NCBI GenBank assembly: GCA_005402585.1
Contig: BIFP01000045.1
Coordinates: 1-42,441, forward strand
Direction: 5' to 3'
Source of the DNA: Micromonosporaceae bacterium KJ-029
GTDB taxonomy: Bacteria; Actinomycetota; Actinomycetes; Mycobacteriales; Micromonosporaceae
DNA length: 42,441 nt
Part shown: positions 33,121-41,507 of the stretch, one piece after another
Numbering within the stretch: position 1 is the stretch's first letter
Layout of the letters: each line of letters opens with the position of its first letter
Notes under the pieces: model-generated
Told to the model about the DNA's origin: nothing
Databases searched by the model: none
Seen by the model: only the letters and a program-made list of their open reading frames with translations
Position numbers and translations under genes: made by a program

Positions 33121-33500
33121 GTCTCTTGCATGTCCGGCACCCGGCTCATCGTGACACCACGATACCGCCGACCTGCCGGGATTCTCGGACCCACGCGACG
33201 CCTACCCACAGCCAATCCCGGCGATCTGGTCGTCGGGTTCATGGGACTCATCCCTGCGATCTTGCCCGGACTTGCTGGTCTAACCGCGCGTGCGCTCGCA
33301 ATTCGAGAGCGGTGAACCTTCGGCCAAGCTGAACGGATCTCCTCGTCGAGCAGTCGGGGACCGTCCAGGCTACGCAACGGGCACGATGACCGAGGCGCCA
33401 GCAGAACCCCCGTTTGGGCGGGCAACGCCGCGGGAATGCGCGTTGTACCGTGCGTTGTCATGACGTTGACGTCGGTGCTCGGTCCCACACGGACGCCACT
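33121..33500. other. divergent promoter region
   Basis: About 380 bp between the minus-strand sigma operon and the plus-strand gene at 33501. It should hold both promoters. Open frames here show no family signal. Confidence 0.45.
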
Positions 33501-34064
33501 GTGACGCGCCGTCGACGGCTCCTGGTCGCCGCGGCGCTGGCCGTCGCACTGTGCGTCGGGTATCTGTCGGCCACCATCGGCCATCGCCTCGACCACGGCA
33601 GCTCGTGGTGGCACGGGGCTGATGCGAAGACCCGCACGGAAGGGCAGAGGACGGAGGTGCGGTTCGCCTTCAATCCCGGAAGCCAGGTCACGTTCGGCGC
33701 GTCCATCCGCAATCCCGGTCCGTGGCCGGTGACGATCACCAGCATCGCGGTCGATGACGGGCCGGTGGATCAGCACGTTTTCAAGGTTGCCCGCCTGGCG
33801 GTGAACCCTGCCGATGAGTCCACCACCGTCGGGTTCGACCCGGCTGCGGCGGCACCGTTTCGCGCGATCAGGGTGGCCGCGGGCATGGAGCTGCCGGTCT
33901 TCGTCACGATCACGATCCCGGACGGGCAGATGGCTCCCGGATCAGGGCTCTTCTTCGATGACCTCGCGGTCGACTACGACGTGCTCGGCCTGCCTCGTCA
34001 CCAGCGGGTGCCGATGGGCTTCCGCCTGTTGGTCCACTCTGCAAACGGCTACGTCCCAGACTGA
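33501..34064 (+). CDS. membrane-anchored hypothetical protein
   Basis: 187 residues from GTG 33501. Basic head TRRRR, one transmembrane segment LLVAAALAVALCVGYLSA, and an extracytoplasmic beta-rich domain (FAFNPGSQVTFGASIRNPGP, VTITSIAVDDGPVD, VTITIPDGQMAPGSGLFFDD, YDVLGLPRHQRVPMGFRLLV). It looks like an Ig-like or copper-chaperone-style sandwich, but no metal-binding residue set is visible. The frame extends upstream, but the GTG places the signal anchor at the N-terminus. Confidence 0.7.
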   Translation: MTRRRRLLVAAALAVALCVGYLSATIGHRLDHGSSWWHGADAKTRTEGQRTEVRFAFNPGSQVTFGASIRNPGPWPVTITSIAVDDGPVDQHVFKVARLAVNPADESTTVGFDPAAAAPFRAIRVAAGMELPVFVTITIPDGQMAPGSGLFFDDLAVDYDVLGLPRHQRVPMGFRLLVHSANGYVPD

Positions 34065-34237
34065 CTACCGAAGGCCGGGAGCGGCCGTGGGATTAGAAGA
34101 GGATCACGGATGGCTGGTCAGGTGACCGTGACCGTGGTCAGCCCGTCCGTCGTTGTCGGGCGTCGTCGGCGACTGCGGCTGGCCTCTGCACGAATGGCTG
34201 TAGCGGGCCTGCCGGCTGATCTCTATGGTTCACGATC

Positions 34238-34363
34238 ATGGATGCCACACTCGCAGCCGTTCTCTTCCCTGTGCTGAGCCTCTTTGTGCTCTACTGGGTG
34301 ATCCGTCTTGCGGTCCGGCACGCGATTGCAGACGCCGACAAGCGCCGGCGGGGTGGGGCGTGA
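34238..34363 (+). CDS. small single-span membrane protein
   Basis: 41 residues from ATG 34238: MDATLAAVLFPVLSLFVLYW is one transmembrane helix, followed by the basic and acidic tail IRLAVRHAIADADKRRRGGA. Such short proteins with this ending are common in actinomycetes and have no known role. The start and stop are clean. Confidence 0.6.
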   Translation: MDATLAAVLFPVLSLFVLYWVIRLAVRHAIADADKRRRGGA

Positions 34364-34441
34364 CGGGTTGGTCCGGCAGTCAGGCGAGCCCTCTGTCCGT
34401 GGCCGCCTGACGGGCCATCACCGCGGTGTTTCGATCCTCGC

Positions 34442-34543
34442 GGCGCGAACATCGGCAAGGTCGCCGCCGCCCGCAAACTCCTCACGCTGGTCTACTACGG
34501 CCTCCGCGACGGACACATCCGTTGCCTTGCCCGAGCAGCGTGA
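34442..34543 (+). pseudogene. IS110-type transposase C-terminal fragment
   Basis: The frame GANIGKVAAARKLLTLVYYG followed by LRDGHIRCLARAA and stop is the typical C-terminal end of another IS110-group transposase. Nothing upstream matches the rest of the enzyme. A third IS110-type element has therefore been in this region. Confidence 0.65.
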
Positions 34544-34987
34544 GCACAGTCTGGACGCAGCCAGGACGCGAGGCCGACGCAGGTCTGACCCCCACCGGCC
34601 GGTGGCGCGGTCGACGTCTCTGATTGACCCCGCCTGGCTGCGGCCGTAACACTCCATGCCGCCACGCGCCGCCGGCGGCGAAGGGATGACCGGCAACCAG
34701 ACCCTCCACGGCCTGACAGTTGCCACCCGTCCACACTGGACGCTGGAGAAACACGGCCCCCACAACCGAACCCCCCGTTCCCGGCTCCACGATCATGCGC
34801 CAGTCGGAGTCGGCGTCAAGGCCAAGCCCCCTACCGGGGGTCGACCTACGGTCGAGCCGTGACACCGACCCCTCGCTGGCGTTTGTCAGCACCGAGCCGG
34901 GAAACCAGCAGAAACCGGTCACAACCACCCCTGACTCAGGCGATGACACGGCCCCACTCCTTGGGGATGACCTGCTGTTTCACCTTG
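34544..34987. other. stretch without a gene
   Basis: No coding frame with protein character. It lies between the IS110 fragment and the tRNA-like fragment at 34988. Confidence 0.4.
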
Positions 34988-35030
34988 TCGGGACGGCCGG
35001 TTTTGAACCGACGACCCCTTGACCCCCAGG
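34988..35030 (-). pseudogene. tRNA-Pro-like 3' fragment (attachment-site scar)
   Basis: On the minus strand: CTGGGGGTCAAGGGG (anticodon loop with GGG and anticodon stem 3' side), then a perfect T-arm GTCGG-TTCAAAA-CCGGC (34996-35012), then acceptor 3' strand CGTCCCGA. This is the 3' half of a tRNA-Pro(GGG). The 5' half is absent. tRNA-Pro 3' ends are used as attachment sites by actinomycete integrative elements of the pSAM2 type. It forms a direct repeat with 37329-37350. Confidence 0.65.
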
Positions 35031-35204
35031 CAACCAACACGGGGCTCTAGCCTGCCGCTTCATGCTCGTTCAACTGCAGGAACCGTCCATGACGGTCCCC
35101 GCTCGTCCGCTGGCGTCCGTCCCGATCGTCACCCCGTTAATCACCCACCTCCTGCAGCTTGCCCAAGGGCGACGATAGAGGCGCTCTCCGATTCCAGCCC
35201 GTTC

Positions 35205-36272
35205 CTACTTGATGCCCACCCAAGTCATGTCTGGCCACGGTCCGAAGTCGAGCTCCTCGACAATGCGAACTAGATCGGGGACAGTATTCGGGTTCGGACC
35301 GGACATGCCGTCCTCGCTGGCCGGGCTCAGCAGTTGCAGAGATACCTCTACCCCGTCGGACAGGGTCAGAAAAAGCTGCCCGTTGTCGGGCACCTGCCAT
35401 CCGTCGAACCCGCGCACCTGGATCGGCTGGGCCTGGTCCCGAATGAAGTTGTCTTTGTGTACGTCAGGGCCTATCGACACGTCAAGTTGGCGATGGTCGT
35501 TAGCCCCCCTGGTCGAGAGGGTTTGCACCCAGGTCGCATCGTCGTGGCCTAGGACAAACATCCATGGCGCGGCGGCTAGGTCGGCTGGCAGCCAGCCGAA
35601 GCGGGGGCCCACCGATGTGTGCCGTTGATCCGGCTGCACCGACCGTGCGACGCGTAGGGCAATGGCCCGCTGCTCGTCGAGGTCATCGCGGGTCATTACA
35701 GACACGATCAGCTGTGGCTGGCCGGGCGGCTGCCAGATGACATAAGGGCTGCTCGGCTCACCGTCGGTCAGAATGAGCTGGCCGACGACGCCGTTCACGT
35801 CGACGTTCTCCGTCCTCCGCCCCGTCGGCCGGTTAGGCTCAAGGGCGTCGTGCCAACCGATCGTGAGTCCGACGGTCGGGGTGAGACCGTCGCTTGCCGA
35901 GCCATCGGGCCGCCAATCCAGCGACACGGCGGCCGCCTGGTCGTCCGCCACGAGCACGGTGCGGTTGGCCTGCCCGTACCCGCGGGGCAGCCACGTCGGC
36001 CGGTAACGCAGCGGGACATCGAGCCAGCCGCCGCCTGGACCGCCAGCCATCGCAGGAAAGCCGGCCTCGGGTTGCTGCAACAGTCGCCACACTTCCACTC
36101 CGGTGGCCCCGACAGTCGCTGCGGCCACCCCGATACCGGCGACTCGAAGCACGATGCGGCGTTGCCTGTGTTGCCGCGTTCGCGCGGCCAGGGTCGCCTG
36201 GATACGCTGCGGCGACGGCGCTTCGTCGGCGATGGCCGCAAACGCGTCCCGGATCGCTTCCCTGTCAATCAT
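35205..36272 (-). CDS. membrane partner of SigE-type factor (second pair)
   Basis: 355 residues. A cytoplasmic head (IDREAIRDAFAAIADEAPSP, R-rich) leads to a transmembrane segment near residues 42-60 (LRVAGIGVAAATVGATGVEV), then an extracytoplasmic domain (VPLRYRPTWLPRGYGQANRT, GLTIGWHDALEPNRPTGRR, VIWQPPGQPQLIVSVMTRDD). Ending is DLVRIVEELDFGPWPDMTW. The start overlaps the sigma stop by 4 bp (ATGA arrangement). Anti-sigma or accessory role is inferred from operon arrangement. Confidence 0.75.
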   Translation of the reverse strand: MIDREAIRDAFAAIADEAPSPQRIQATLAARTRQHRQRRIVLRVAGIGVAAATVGATGVEVWRLLQQPEAGFPAMAGGPGGGWLDVPLRYRPTWLPRGYGQANRTVLVADDQAAAVSLDWRPDGSASDGLTPTVGLTIGWHDALEPNRPTGRRTENVDVNGVVGQLILTDGEPSSPYVIWQPPGQPQLIVSVMTRDDLDEQRAIALRVARSVQPDQRHTSVGPRFGWLPADLAAAPWMFVLGHDDATWVQTLSTRGANDHRQLDVSIGPDVHKDNFIRDQAQPIQVRGFDGWQVPDNGQLFLTLSDGVEVSLQLLSPASEDGMSGPNPNTVPDLVRIVEELDFGPWPDMTWVGIK

Positions 36273-36757
36273 CGTGCCTCCCGAGACGGCTCCACCGTGG
36301 CGACGTCGCGCAGCCGGGCGAGTGCCCGCGACGCCTGGCTGCGGACCGTGGCGAGGCTGCAGCCCATCAGCGCCGCGATGTCGCCGTCGGCCATATCTTC
36401 GAAATAGCGCAGCGCGATCACAATGCGTTGCCGGGGCGGCAGAGCACGGATCAGTTGGACGAGGGCCGCGCGCTGCACGACCTGCTCGGCGCGGTCCTCA
36501 ACATGAAACGGAAATTGAACGCGTTCCCGACGCAGCCTTGCGGTCACCCGCCGGCGGGTCGACACCAGCTCATTAATGATCATCTTGCGTAGGTAGGACT
36601 CAGGCACGTCGAGCGTGCGGATTCGCGTCCACTTGGGCTGCGCCTTGACGAGTACGTCCTGCACGACATCTTCGGCCACATGTGGGTCCCCGGACAGCAC
36701 GGTCGCGTGCCGCACCAGCGCCGGCAACCGCACGGCGACGAATTCCTCAAATGTCAA
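36269..36757 (-). CDS. SigE-family ECF sigma factor (second pair)
   Basis: 162 residues, TTG start at 36757, chosen because GGGAGG stands about 4 nt upstream; the frame runs on to 37012 without protein signal. It opens TFEEFVAVRLPALVRHATVL. Region 2 is SGDPHVAEDVVQDVLVKAQP and YLRKMIINELVSTRRR. Region 4 is RALPPRQRIVIALRYFEDMA and ALMGCSLATVRSQASRALAR. The small size and motif order match the actinomycete SigE-family ECF group. Partner at 35205 follows with overlapping stop/start. Confidence 0.88.
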   Translation of the reverse strand: MTFEEFVAVRLPALVRHATVLSGDPHVAEDVVQDVLVKAQPKWTRIRTLDVPESYLRKMIINELVSTRRRVTARLRRERVQFPFHVEDRAEQVVQRAALVQLIRALPPRQRIVIALRYFEDMADGDIAALMGCSLATVRSQASRALARLRDVATVEPSREAR

Positions 36758-36823
36758 CCGACCTCCCTGCTCACCTCCTACACGAAGCTGTCGCCAATTC
36801 TGTTGCTTCTGGCAGAACACTGA

Positions 36824-37261
36824 CCACCTCGCCGCCGGGTCTGGCGCTCGGTCCGCGTCGACGGCGACACCAAGACCAAGAAGTCGCGCCGCACCCTGGC
36901 CCTGCCGGCCCGGTGCGTCACCGCGCTCACCACCCACCACGAGCGCAAGGACCGGCCTTCCGCCGACCGCCTCGTCTTCCCCTCCGCCACCGGCACGGCC
37001 CTCGACCGGCACAACGTGCTGCGGGCCTTCCGCCCGGTCGTCGCCAAAGCGGGCCTTGACCCGCGCGACTGGACCCCACGCGAGCTACGGCACAGCTTCG
37101 TGTCCCTGCTGTCCGACAGCGGCATGAGCATCGAGCAGATCGCCGACCTCTGCGGCCACTCCGGCACGACCGTCACCGAGAGCGTCCACCGGCACCAACT
37201 ACGGCAGGTGCTCCTGAGCGGTGCGGTCGCCATGGACCGGATCTTCGGCGCTGAGGCGTAG
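36824..37261 (+). pseudogene. tyrosine recombinase (integrase), C-terminal fragment
   Basis: About 145 residues: SVRVDGDTKTKKSRRTLALP, LVFPSATGTALDRHN, then the catalytic R-H-R region WTPRELRHSFVSLLSDSGMS, GHSGTTVTESVHRHQLRQVL (the final Tyr is replaced by His in VHRHQL). The N-terminal half is missing; the 5' side meets the promoter region of the sigma gene. It sits immediately before a terminator and a tRNA-like attachment fragment (37329-37350), the normal int-attP order of actinomycete integrative elements. The catalytic tyrosine position is degenerate, supporting loss of function. Confidence 0.85.
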
Positions 37262-37290
37262 TCACTCATTCAAGACACCCAGCTACAACA

Positions 37291-37323
37291 AGAGGGCACA
37301 TCCATCGATTAAATGTGCCCTCT
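37291..37323 (+). terminator. hairpin after integrase fragment
   Basis: AGAGGGCACAT, 11-nt loop, ATGTGCCCTCT; perfect 11-bp stem, 30 bp after the stop. Confidence 0.75.
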
Positions 37324-37566
37324 GTGCGTCGGGACGGCCGCATTTGAACCAAGGAACGGGCCGTTCTCCTGAACGTCGACGGGTGCCAGGGCGTCCGGGT
37401 CCGCGCCCTCACGCACGACCGCCATGACCGCCTCCGGGTGCAGTCCGTGCTGAAACACCCAGTCAGGCTCGAGTAACGACACGACATCTCGTTCGCCGCC
37501 ACCAAAGTCCACCAGGTATCGGAACACCTGACGATCATTTCGCGCCACGGCCGGCAGATCACACAC
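37309..37566 (-). CDS. hypothetical small protein
   Basis: 85 residues from GTG 37566. The sequence CDLPAVARNDRQVFRYLVDF, GGGERDVVSLLEPDWVFQHG, LHPEAVMAVVREGADPDALA reads like genuine protein. The last ~15 codons (LGSNAAVPTHRGHI) run over the tRNA-derived attachment fragment, so the original C-terminus was probably replaced on integration. Unknown family. It lies downstream of the decayed gene at 37641 on the same strand. Confidence 0.4.
   Translation of the reverse strand: MCDLPAVARNDRQVFRYLVDFGGGERDVVSLLEPDWVFQHGLHPEAVMAVVREGADPDALAPVDVQENGPFLGSNAAVPTHRGHI
37329..37350 (-). pseudogene. tRNA-Pro-like 3' fragment (attachment-site scar 2)
   Basis: Minus strand GGTTCAAATGCGGCCGTCCCGA: T-loop and acceptor 3' strand as at 34988-35030, with a decayed T-stem. 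Same orientation, 2.3 kb away. Confidence 0.55.
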
Positions 37567-37640
37567 TTACCCCACTCGTCAAGCGCAGCTGTTCACTCAT
37601 CTGCCGCAGACCGGGCGTCGTTCGTGCGGGTGGTAAGGGG

Positions 37641-38080
37641 CTACTCGTAGGGTGGTCGGCCGTCGAGGATCGCGGTGACCACATCGTCGATCTCGGTTGG
37701 GGTGACGTGGGTGTCGAGTTGGGCGCGTACGTCGGCGAAGTCCATCTCACGGAACCAGTCGACGTCGAATCCGCGTTGTCGCAGGGGTCTCCGCGACCGG
37801 CCAGCGCGTCGCTCGATCGGCGAGCACCTGCAGGCAGGTCCACGTCGATCGGGGGCAAGCTCAGGTTTGTGGCGCGGGCAAGGTGCGGGGCGAAGTCGTC
37901 AGCCCAGGACTCCAGCTTCCAGCCGGGCCACCGACGCGGCCACGCCCGCGCAGGCCCTCGATACTCCACAGGTCGGCACGGCAGGTGCGGACGTCCAGGT
38001 GCAGACCGGCCAGGGGCATCGTGCGGCAGGCGGTCACCGGTTCCTCGGCCGGCAACGCCGCAAGCAAGCCTGGGCCGAGC
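37641..38080 (-). pseudogene. decayed gene, several frameshifts
   Basis: Protein-like pieces follow each other in three frames on the minus strand: LPAEEPVTACRTMPLAGLHL DVRTCRADLWSIEGL, then GWKLESWADDFAPHLARATN LSLPPIDVDL, then GFDVDWFREMDFADVRAQLD THVTPTEIDDVVTAILDGR to a stop at 37641. Each change is one base back in frame (-1). I do not recognise the family. Either a pseudogene or single-base errors in the assembly; the intact protein would be about 145 residues. Confidence 0.55.
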
Positions 38081-38280
38081 CGCCACGACCCCATGCGATG
38101 GCCGGGAGATCCTACCCACTACTACGTAGCTCCCGGCCTCGTCGCCGCGACCGCAACCTCCCCCGACGGCTCAGTGGAGGTGTACGTCGGGAGCCGGTAC
38201 CGGTCGGCGCTCCGACCGCTGCACGATCCGGGCTTCACATGGGAACAGTTCGACGGCGGCGCCTCCCCGCCCCGCGGTTG
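38081..38280. other. no clear gene
   Basis: About 200 bp. A plus-strand frame reads YYVAPGLVAATATSPDGSVE but has no start or family. Possibly a fragment. Confidence 0.35.
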
Positions 38281-39609
38281 TCAGGAGCCGATGGGGGTGG
38301 TGGTGGTTCCGCTGGCGGTGGTGATGCGGACCTCGGTGCTGTCGGCGGGTACCAGCGCAGCGTTTCGGCCGGCGTCCTGCCACTGACCGGCACCGCGCCG
38401 GTAAGTCAGCGCCGCGCCCTCAGCGGCAACGAGGATGCCCTGATTGTCCGGTAGCCGCAACTGAACCGGTAACGGGGCGCTCCAGTCGGCGAACGAGCTG
38501 GCCACCGCCTGGAACGGGGCGTTGCCACGGGCGAGCAGCGCAATGACGCGAGCGGGATCATCGTCGTACTGAATGGTTTCGAGCAGTAACCGTCGGCCGT
38601 CCGGGGTAGCGCCATAGACGCTCAGCCGGGGGGATCCGTCATGCGTATGTACTCCCACCGTATCGGTGTACGCCGCGAGAGCCTCAAGCCCCGCGTCCAC
38701 ATCGTAGCCGGACCGGTCGGTCCCGTAGTCGGGATCGCTGGGATCGCCGCCCCACACCTGTTCCGCACCGGGCAGCGTGCGGCTGAGTCGCGGCGGTTCC
38801 GGGGGGCTGTCGCCGCTGGCGAACGAGATCTCATGTACGCCGTCGATGTGCACAACGTTCTCCTGGCTGACCGGCGACGCGGAGAGCGCGACGGTGATCT
38901 TCGTTTGTTGCGGTGGTACCGACAGCACGGCCGCGCCATCCTTGAACGGCACATGCGTGAAGGTGCGCTCGATTTTGCCGTCGGGGGCATACCGCAGATC
39001 GGGCGAGAACTCCACCGGCCGTCCGGTGTCAAGGACGAGTAGAACGTCTCGCCGTGGTCCGAGGAACGTAGCCTGTGAGTTTCCGTCCAAGCCGGCGTCG
39101 GTGACCTGCTCCACCGTCTTGACTTGTGGCCCGTCAGCGGTGGGCTTGACAAATGCTGCCACCGCGACGAGTCGATCATTCTGGAGGCTGCTTACCACCG
39201 GATTGGATGCCGTGCGTTGAGCCAGGTAGGCGGCGGGGCCAGCAGGCGTACTCCCCGCCCAGACGATGTGCGGCTCGCCACGCAGCTGCGTTCCACCGCC
39301 GCGCGCCAGGACGCGCTGCCAGGCCGCACGGACCTGCCGCAGGTACGCCTCGTCGCCGGCCAAGTCACCTCGGGTGGGTCCATCGAACAGCGGCGAGGCG
39401 ACCTCGCTTCGCTCACCGTTCGTCAGTTGAATTGCGGCACCCATGGGGACCGCCACCACGGCCGCGAAGACGGCAGCCAGCACAACGCGGCGGCGCGCCA
39501 CCCGACGCCGACCCCCCCGGCGTACGTCTTCGAGGAGCCCCGGGGGGCCGCTCAGGTGATTTGTCGCCTGGCGCAGCACGTCGCGGACGTGGTTGTCGCT
39601 AATGGTCAC
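38281..39609 (-). CDS. membrane partner of SigE-type factor (third pair)
   Basis: 442 residues from GTG 39609, overlapping the sigma stop (GTGA). A cytoplasmic head ISDNHVRDVLRQATNHLSGP and R-rich stretch is followed by one transmembrane segment near residues 35-55 (RVVLAAVFAAVVAVPMGAAI). The large extracytoplasmic part begins ERSEVASPLFDGPTRGDLAG and is beta-rich (TKITVALSASPVSQENVVHI, ATPDGRRLLLETIQYDD). It ends in a Thr-rich tail GTTTTPIGS. Function as sensor/anti-sigma inferred. Confidence 0.8.
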   Translation of the reverse strand: MTISDNHVRDVLRQATNHLSGPPGLLEDVRRGGRRRVARRRVVLAAVFAAVVAVPMGAAIQLTNGERSEVASPLFDGPTRGDLAGDEAYLRQVRAAWQRVLARGGGTQLRGEPHIVWAGSTPAGPAAYLAQRTASNPVVSSLQNDRLVAVAAFVKPTADGPQVKTVEQVTDAGLDGNSQATFLGPRRDVLLVLDTGRPVEFSPDLRYAPDGKIERTFTHVPFKDGAAVLSVPPQQTKITVALSASPVSQENVVHIDGVHEISFASGDSPPEPPRLSRTLPGAEQVWGGDPSDPDYGTDRSGYDVDAGLEALAAYTDTVGVHTHDGSPRLSVYGATPDGRRLLLETIQYDDDPARVIALLARGNAPFQAVASSFADWSAPLPVQLRLPDNQGILVAAEGAALTYRRGAGQWQDAGRNAALVPADSTEVRITTASGTTTTPIGS

Positions 39610-40127
39610 CGCGAACTCCTCAAATCGACGATGGACATGACGAGACTCGACCCGGCCAGTGCTACCCTCAGCCGAGCCAATCCGCGAGAAGTGTGACTTT
39701 TCACCGTCCCCTCGGAGCAACCCAACGCTGCGGCAACCTCGGCGGTCGGCAGATCCTCCAAGTATCGGAGGACAACCGCGGCACGCTGCCGGACCGGCAG
39801 ATCGCGAAGGGCTGAGACGACTGCCCGGCGGAGCGCGACATCGTCCGCGTGATCCCGTGCGACCCCGTCGTGGTCGCCCAGAGCCTGCTCCGGCCGCCGG
39901 GCACGTCTCCGCCAGCGGTTGATCGACCGGTTGACCAGCGCACGCCGTGCGTAGGCCTCCGGGCTGCTCTGCACCCGACGCCAACGCACGTAAAGCTGCT
40001 CCAGAACCTCCTGAAGCAGATCCTCGGCGGCATGCCGGTCGCCCGTCAGCAGGTAGGCGACCCGCAACAGAGCCACCGACCGTGTGCGGACGAACTCGTC
40101 GAACTCCGCACCCCGCGAATCTCGCAT
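39606..40127 (-). CDS. SigE-family ECF sigma factor (third pair)
   Basis: 173 residues from ATG 40127 with GGAGG about 5 nt upstream; a longer frame to 40784 has no protein signal. Region 2: FDEFVRTRSVALLRVAYLLT, GDRHAAEDLLQEVLEQLYVR and AYARRALVNRSINRWRRR. Region 4: RDLPVRQRAAVVLRYLEDLP, ALGCSEGTVKSHTSRGLARL. Typical SigE-family length. It is the first gene of the third sigma/partner operon on the minus strand. Confidence 0.9.
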   Translation of the reverse strand: MRDSRGAEFDEFVRTRSVALLRVAYLLTGDRHAAEDLLQEVLEQLYVRWRRVQSSPEAYARRALVNRSINRWRRRARRPEQALGDHDGVARDHADDVALRRAVVSALRDLPVRQRAAVVLRYLEDLPTAEVAAALGCSEGTVKSHTSRGLARLRVALAGSSLVMSIVDLRSSR

Positions 40128-40359
40128 CTGACCTCCGGTCTCGTCAGTTAGCAAGACACCGCGACCGGCCGCCGGGGTTACCGGTCCATCGGGCCGATGG
40201 CGCAGACCCAGCACGACCTGCCGGGTGCAGCATCGCTGACGGCGACGACGCTGGCCGGGGCGGGACCGGGCCGAGGATCTCGGGGGGCGTACCTGCACTC
40301 CCGCAACACGGCGACGGTGACCTTCATAAACCAGAACACGCCGGTGCTCGCACCCCCGC
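40128..40359. other. intergenic, possible gene debris
   Basis: Promoter region of the third sigma operon. A frame reading YLHSRNTATVTFINQNTPVL crosses 40290-40350 but has no start or family. Confidence 0.35.
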
Positions 40360-40679
40360 GTGGCCTTGCAGATCTTCGGGGAGCGGCTGACGCTGCGGGA
40401 GCTGATCCGGCGGCGAATCCACCAGGAGGTAGCCGAGTACAACGCGGCCACCCCGGAGCCGCGCCGGCTGCTGGTACAGCCCACCTCGACCGAGCGCTCA
40501 CTCAACGGTGACCCGGCCGAACAGCCGCGCCGCCGGATCACCCGGCGCGGCAGGTCGCCCTCGCCGTGGAGGCGTTCGCCCGACAGCGGGGCCACGGCTC
40601 CCTGAAGAGAGCAACTCACGGCCTGGAGTGTGCTCAGCATGTGCACCGGGCCATCACAATGGCTCGTGCGGGAGAATGA
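40360..40679 (+). pseudogene. frame-broken hypothetical gene, coupled to next
   Basis: The first part ALQIFGERLTLRELIRRRIH, QEVAEYNAATPEPRRLLVQP and STERSLNG matches the style of an actinomycete family with E-L-I-R-x-R and LVQP motifs. Near 40515-40545 the frame shifts by -1. The second part RQVALAVEAFARQRGHGSLK continues to a TGA at 40677-40679, which overlaps the next ATG (40676). The overlap suggests the corrected frame is the real gene and forms an operon with 40676-40945. One missing base would restore it. Confidence 0.5.
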
Positions 40680-40945
40680 TTCGCATACGACCCGGCCCGG
40701 AAGTCGTTGAGCACTACCGCCAACTACTCGACGATCGGCCGGAAGACATCCGTGGCGGGTTCGTCCTGGGCTACCTCGCGGCATCGGTGCGCGAAGCGGC
40801 CGACGACCACGAGCAACGCTGCGACGAGTGCACGACGTGCGACTATCTTCGGCAGATGTTGGCTCTCATCCTCGCCTACGAGCTGAACGAGGCTCCGCCA
40901 GACGCCCTGCGCAGAATCCACAGGATGGACGCCAATAGCGAGTGA
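40676..40945 (+). CDS. hypothetical CxxC protein
   Basis: 89 residues from ATG 40676 with GGGAG just upstream. It opens MIRIRPGPEVVEHYRQLLDD and contains CDECTTC, a possible metal-binding cluster, inside EQRCDECTTCDYLRQMLALI. The rest is helical (LAYELNEAPPDALRRIHRMD). The start overlaps the stop of the preceding frame (ATGA), so the two are probably cotranscribed. Function unknown. Confidence 0.55.
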   Translation: MIRIRPGPEVVEHYRQLLDDRPEDIRGGFVLGYLAASVREAADDHEQRCDECTTCDYLRQMLALILAYELNEAPPDALRRIHRMDANSE

Positions 40946-41087
40946 TGGCAGCGGTGGATTCGTGCGTGACACGCCACCAGAACCGCTGCCAGAATCGGTC
41001 ACTACCAGCGGAGATTCTGAGCCACAAACGACGGGAGCACCCGGCTGCTACAGGATCCCAAACGGCCGGCGCGGCGCCGCTTGCCTT

Positions 41088-41200
41088 GGTTCTTCGCTGG
41101 TTGCCGATCACCGTCAGCCGGATGGCACGGGTTGGGTGGTGCTTGCTGACCTGGAGGGCAACGAGTTCTGTGTGGAACGTAGCGTGACGGAGCGATCCGC
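41088..41200 (+). pseudogene. VOC-family C-terminal fragment
   Basis: The frame SSLVADHRQPDGTGWVVLAD, LEGNEFCVERS is the end of a glyoxalase-like VOC protein; the rest of the domain is missing. It ends near ERSVTERSA. Fragment only. Confidence 0.65.
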
Positions 41201-41318
41201 GACGGGCCTGGCTGGACACCGAGCCGGGGGCCACCGAGGGCCGGGTGAGCGGCCGATGAGTGTGGGATGCTGCGCCGGTCTACCTGCCGACACCACTTGA
41301 CTCGAAGGGATCACCGCG

Positions 41319-41507
41319 ATGGCAAAGATCATCTCTACGCTGTTCGTCTCGGCCGACGGGGTGGCCGAGATCGACCCCGATTGGCACTTCCCGTACTTCG
41401 ACGAGAACATGGGCCGCGCCGTCGGCGAGGACTACGACACCGCTGACGTGCTGCTGATCGGTCGCGAGACCTACGACAGCTTCGCCGGAGCGTGGCCCGG
41501 GGGATGA
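41319..41507 (+). pseudogene. DHFR/RibD-like N-terminal fragment
   Basis: ATG 41319 with AAGGGA upstream. Reads MAKIISTLFVSADGVAEIDP, YDTADVLLIGRETYDSFAGA then WPGG-stop. This is the first third of a RibD C-terminal-like (dihydrofolate-reductase-fold) protein; the usual continuation after AGAWPG is gone. The end meets the 3' end of MsrB on the opposite strand. Confidence 0.75.

Noticed and set aside
34988..35030. Functional tRNA-Pro
   Set aside because: The 5' half (acceptor 5' strand and D-arm) is missing.
40128..40784. Upstream extension of the third sigma-factor frame
   Set aside because: No protein signal, and GGAGG precedes the ATG at 40127.
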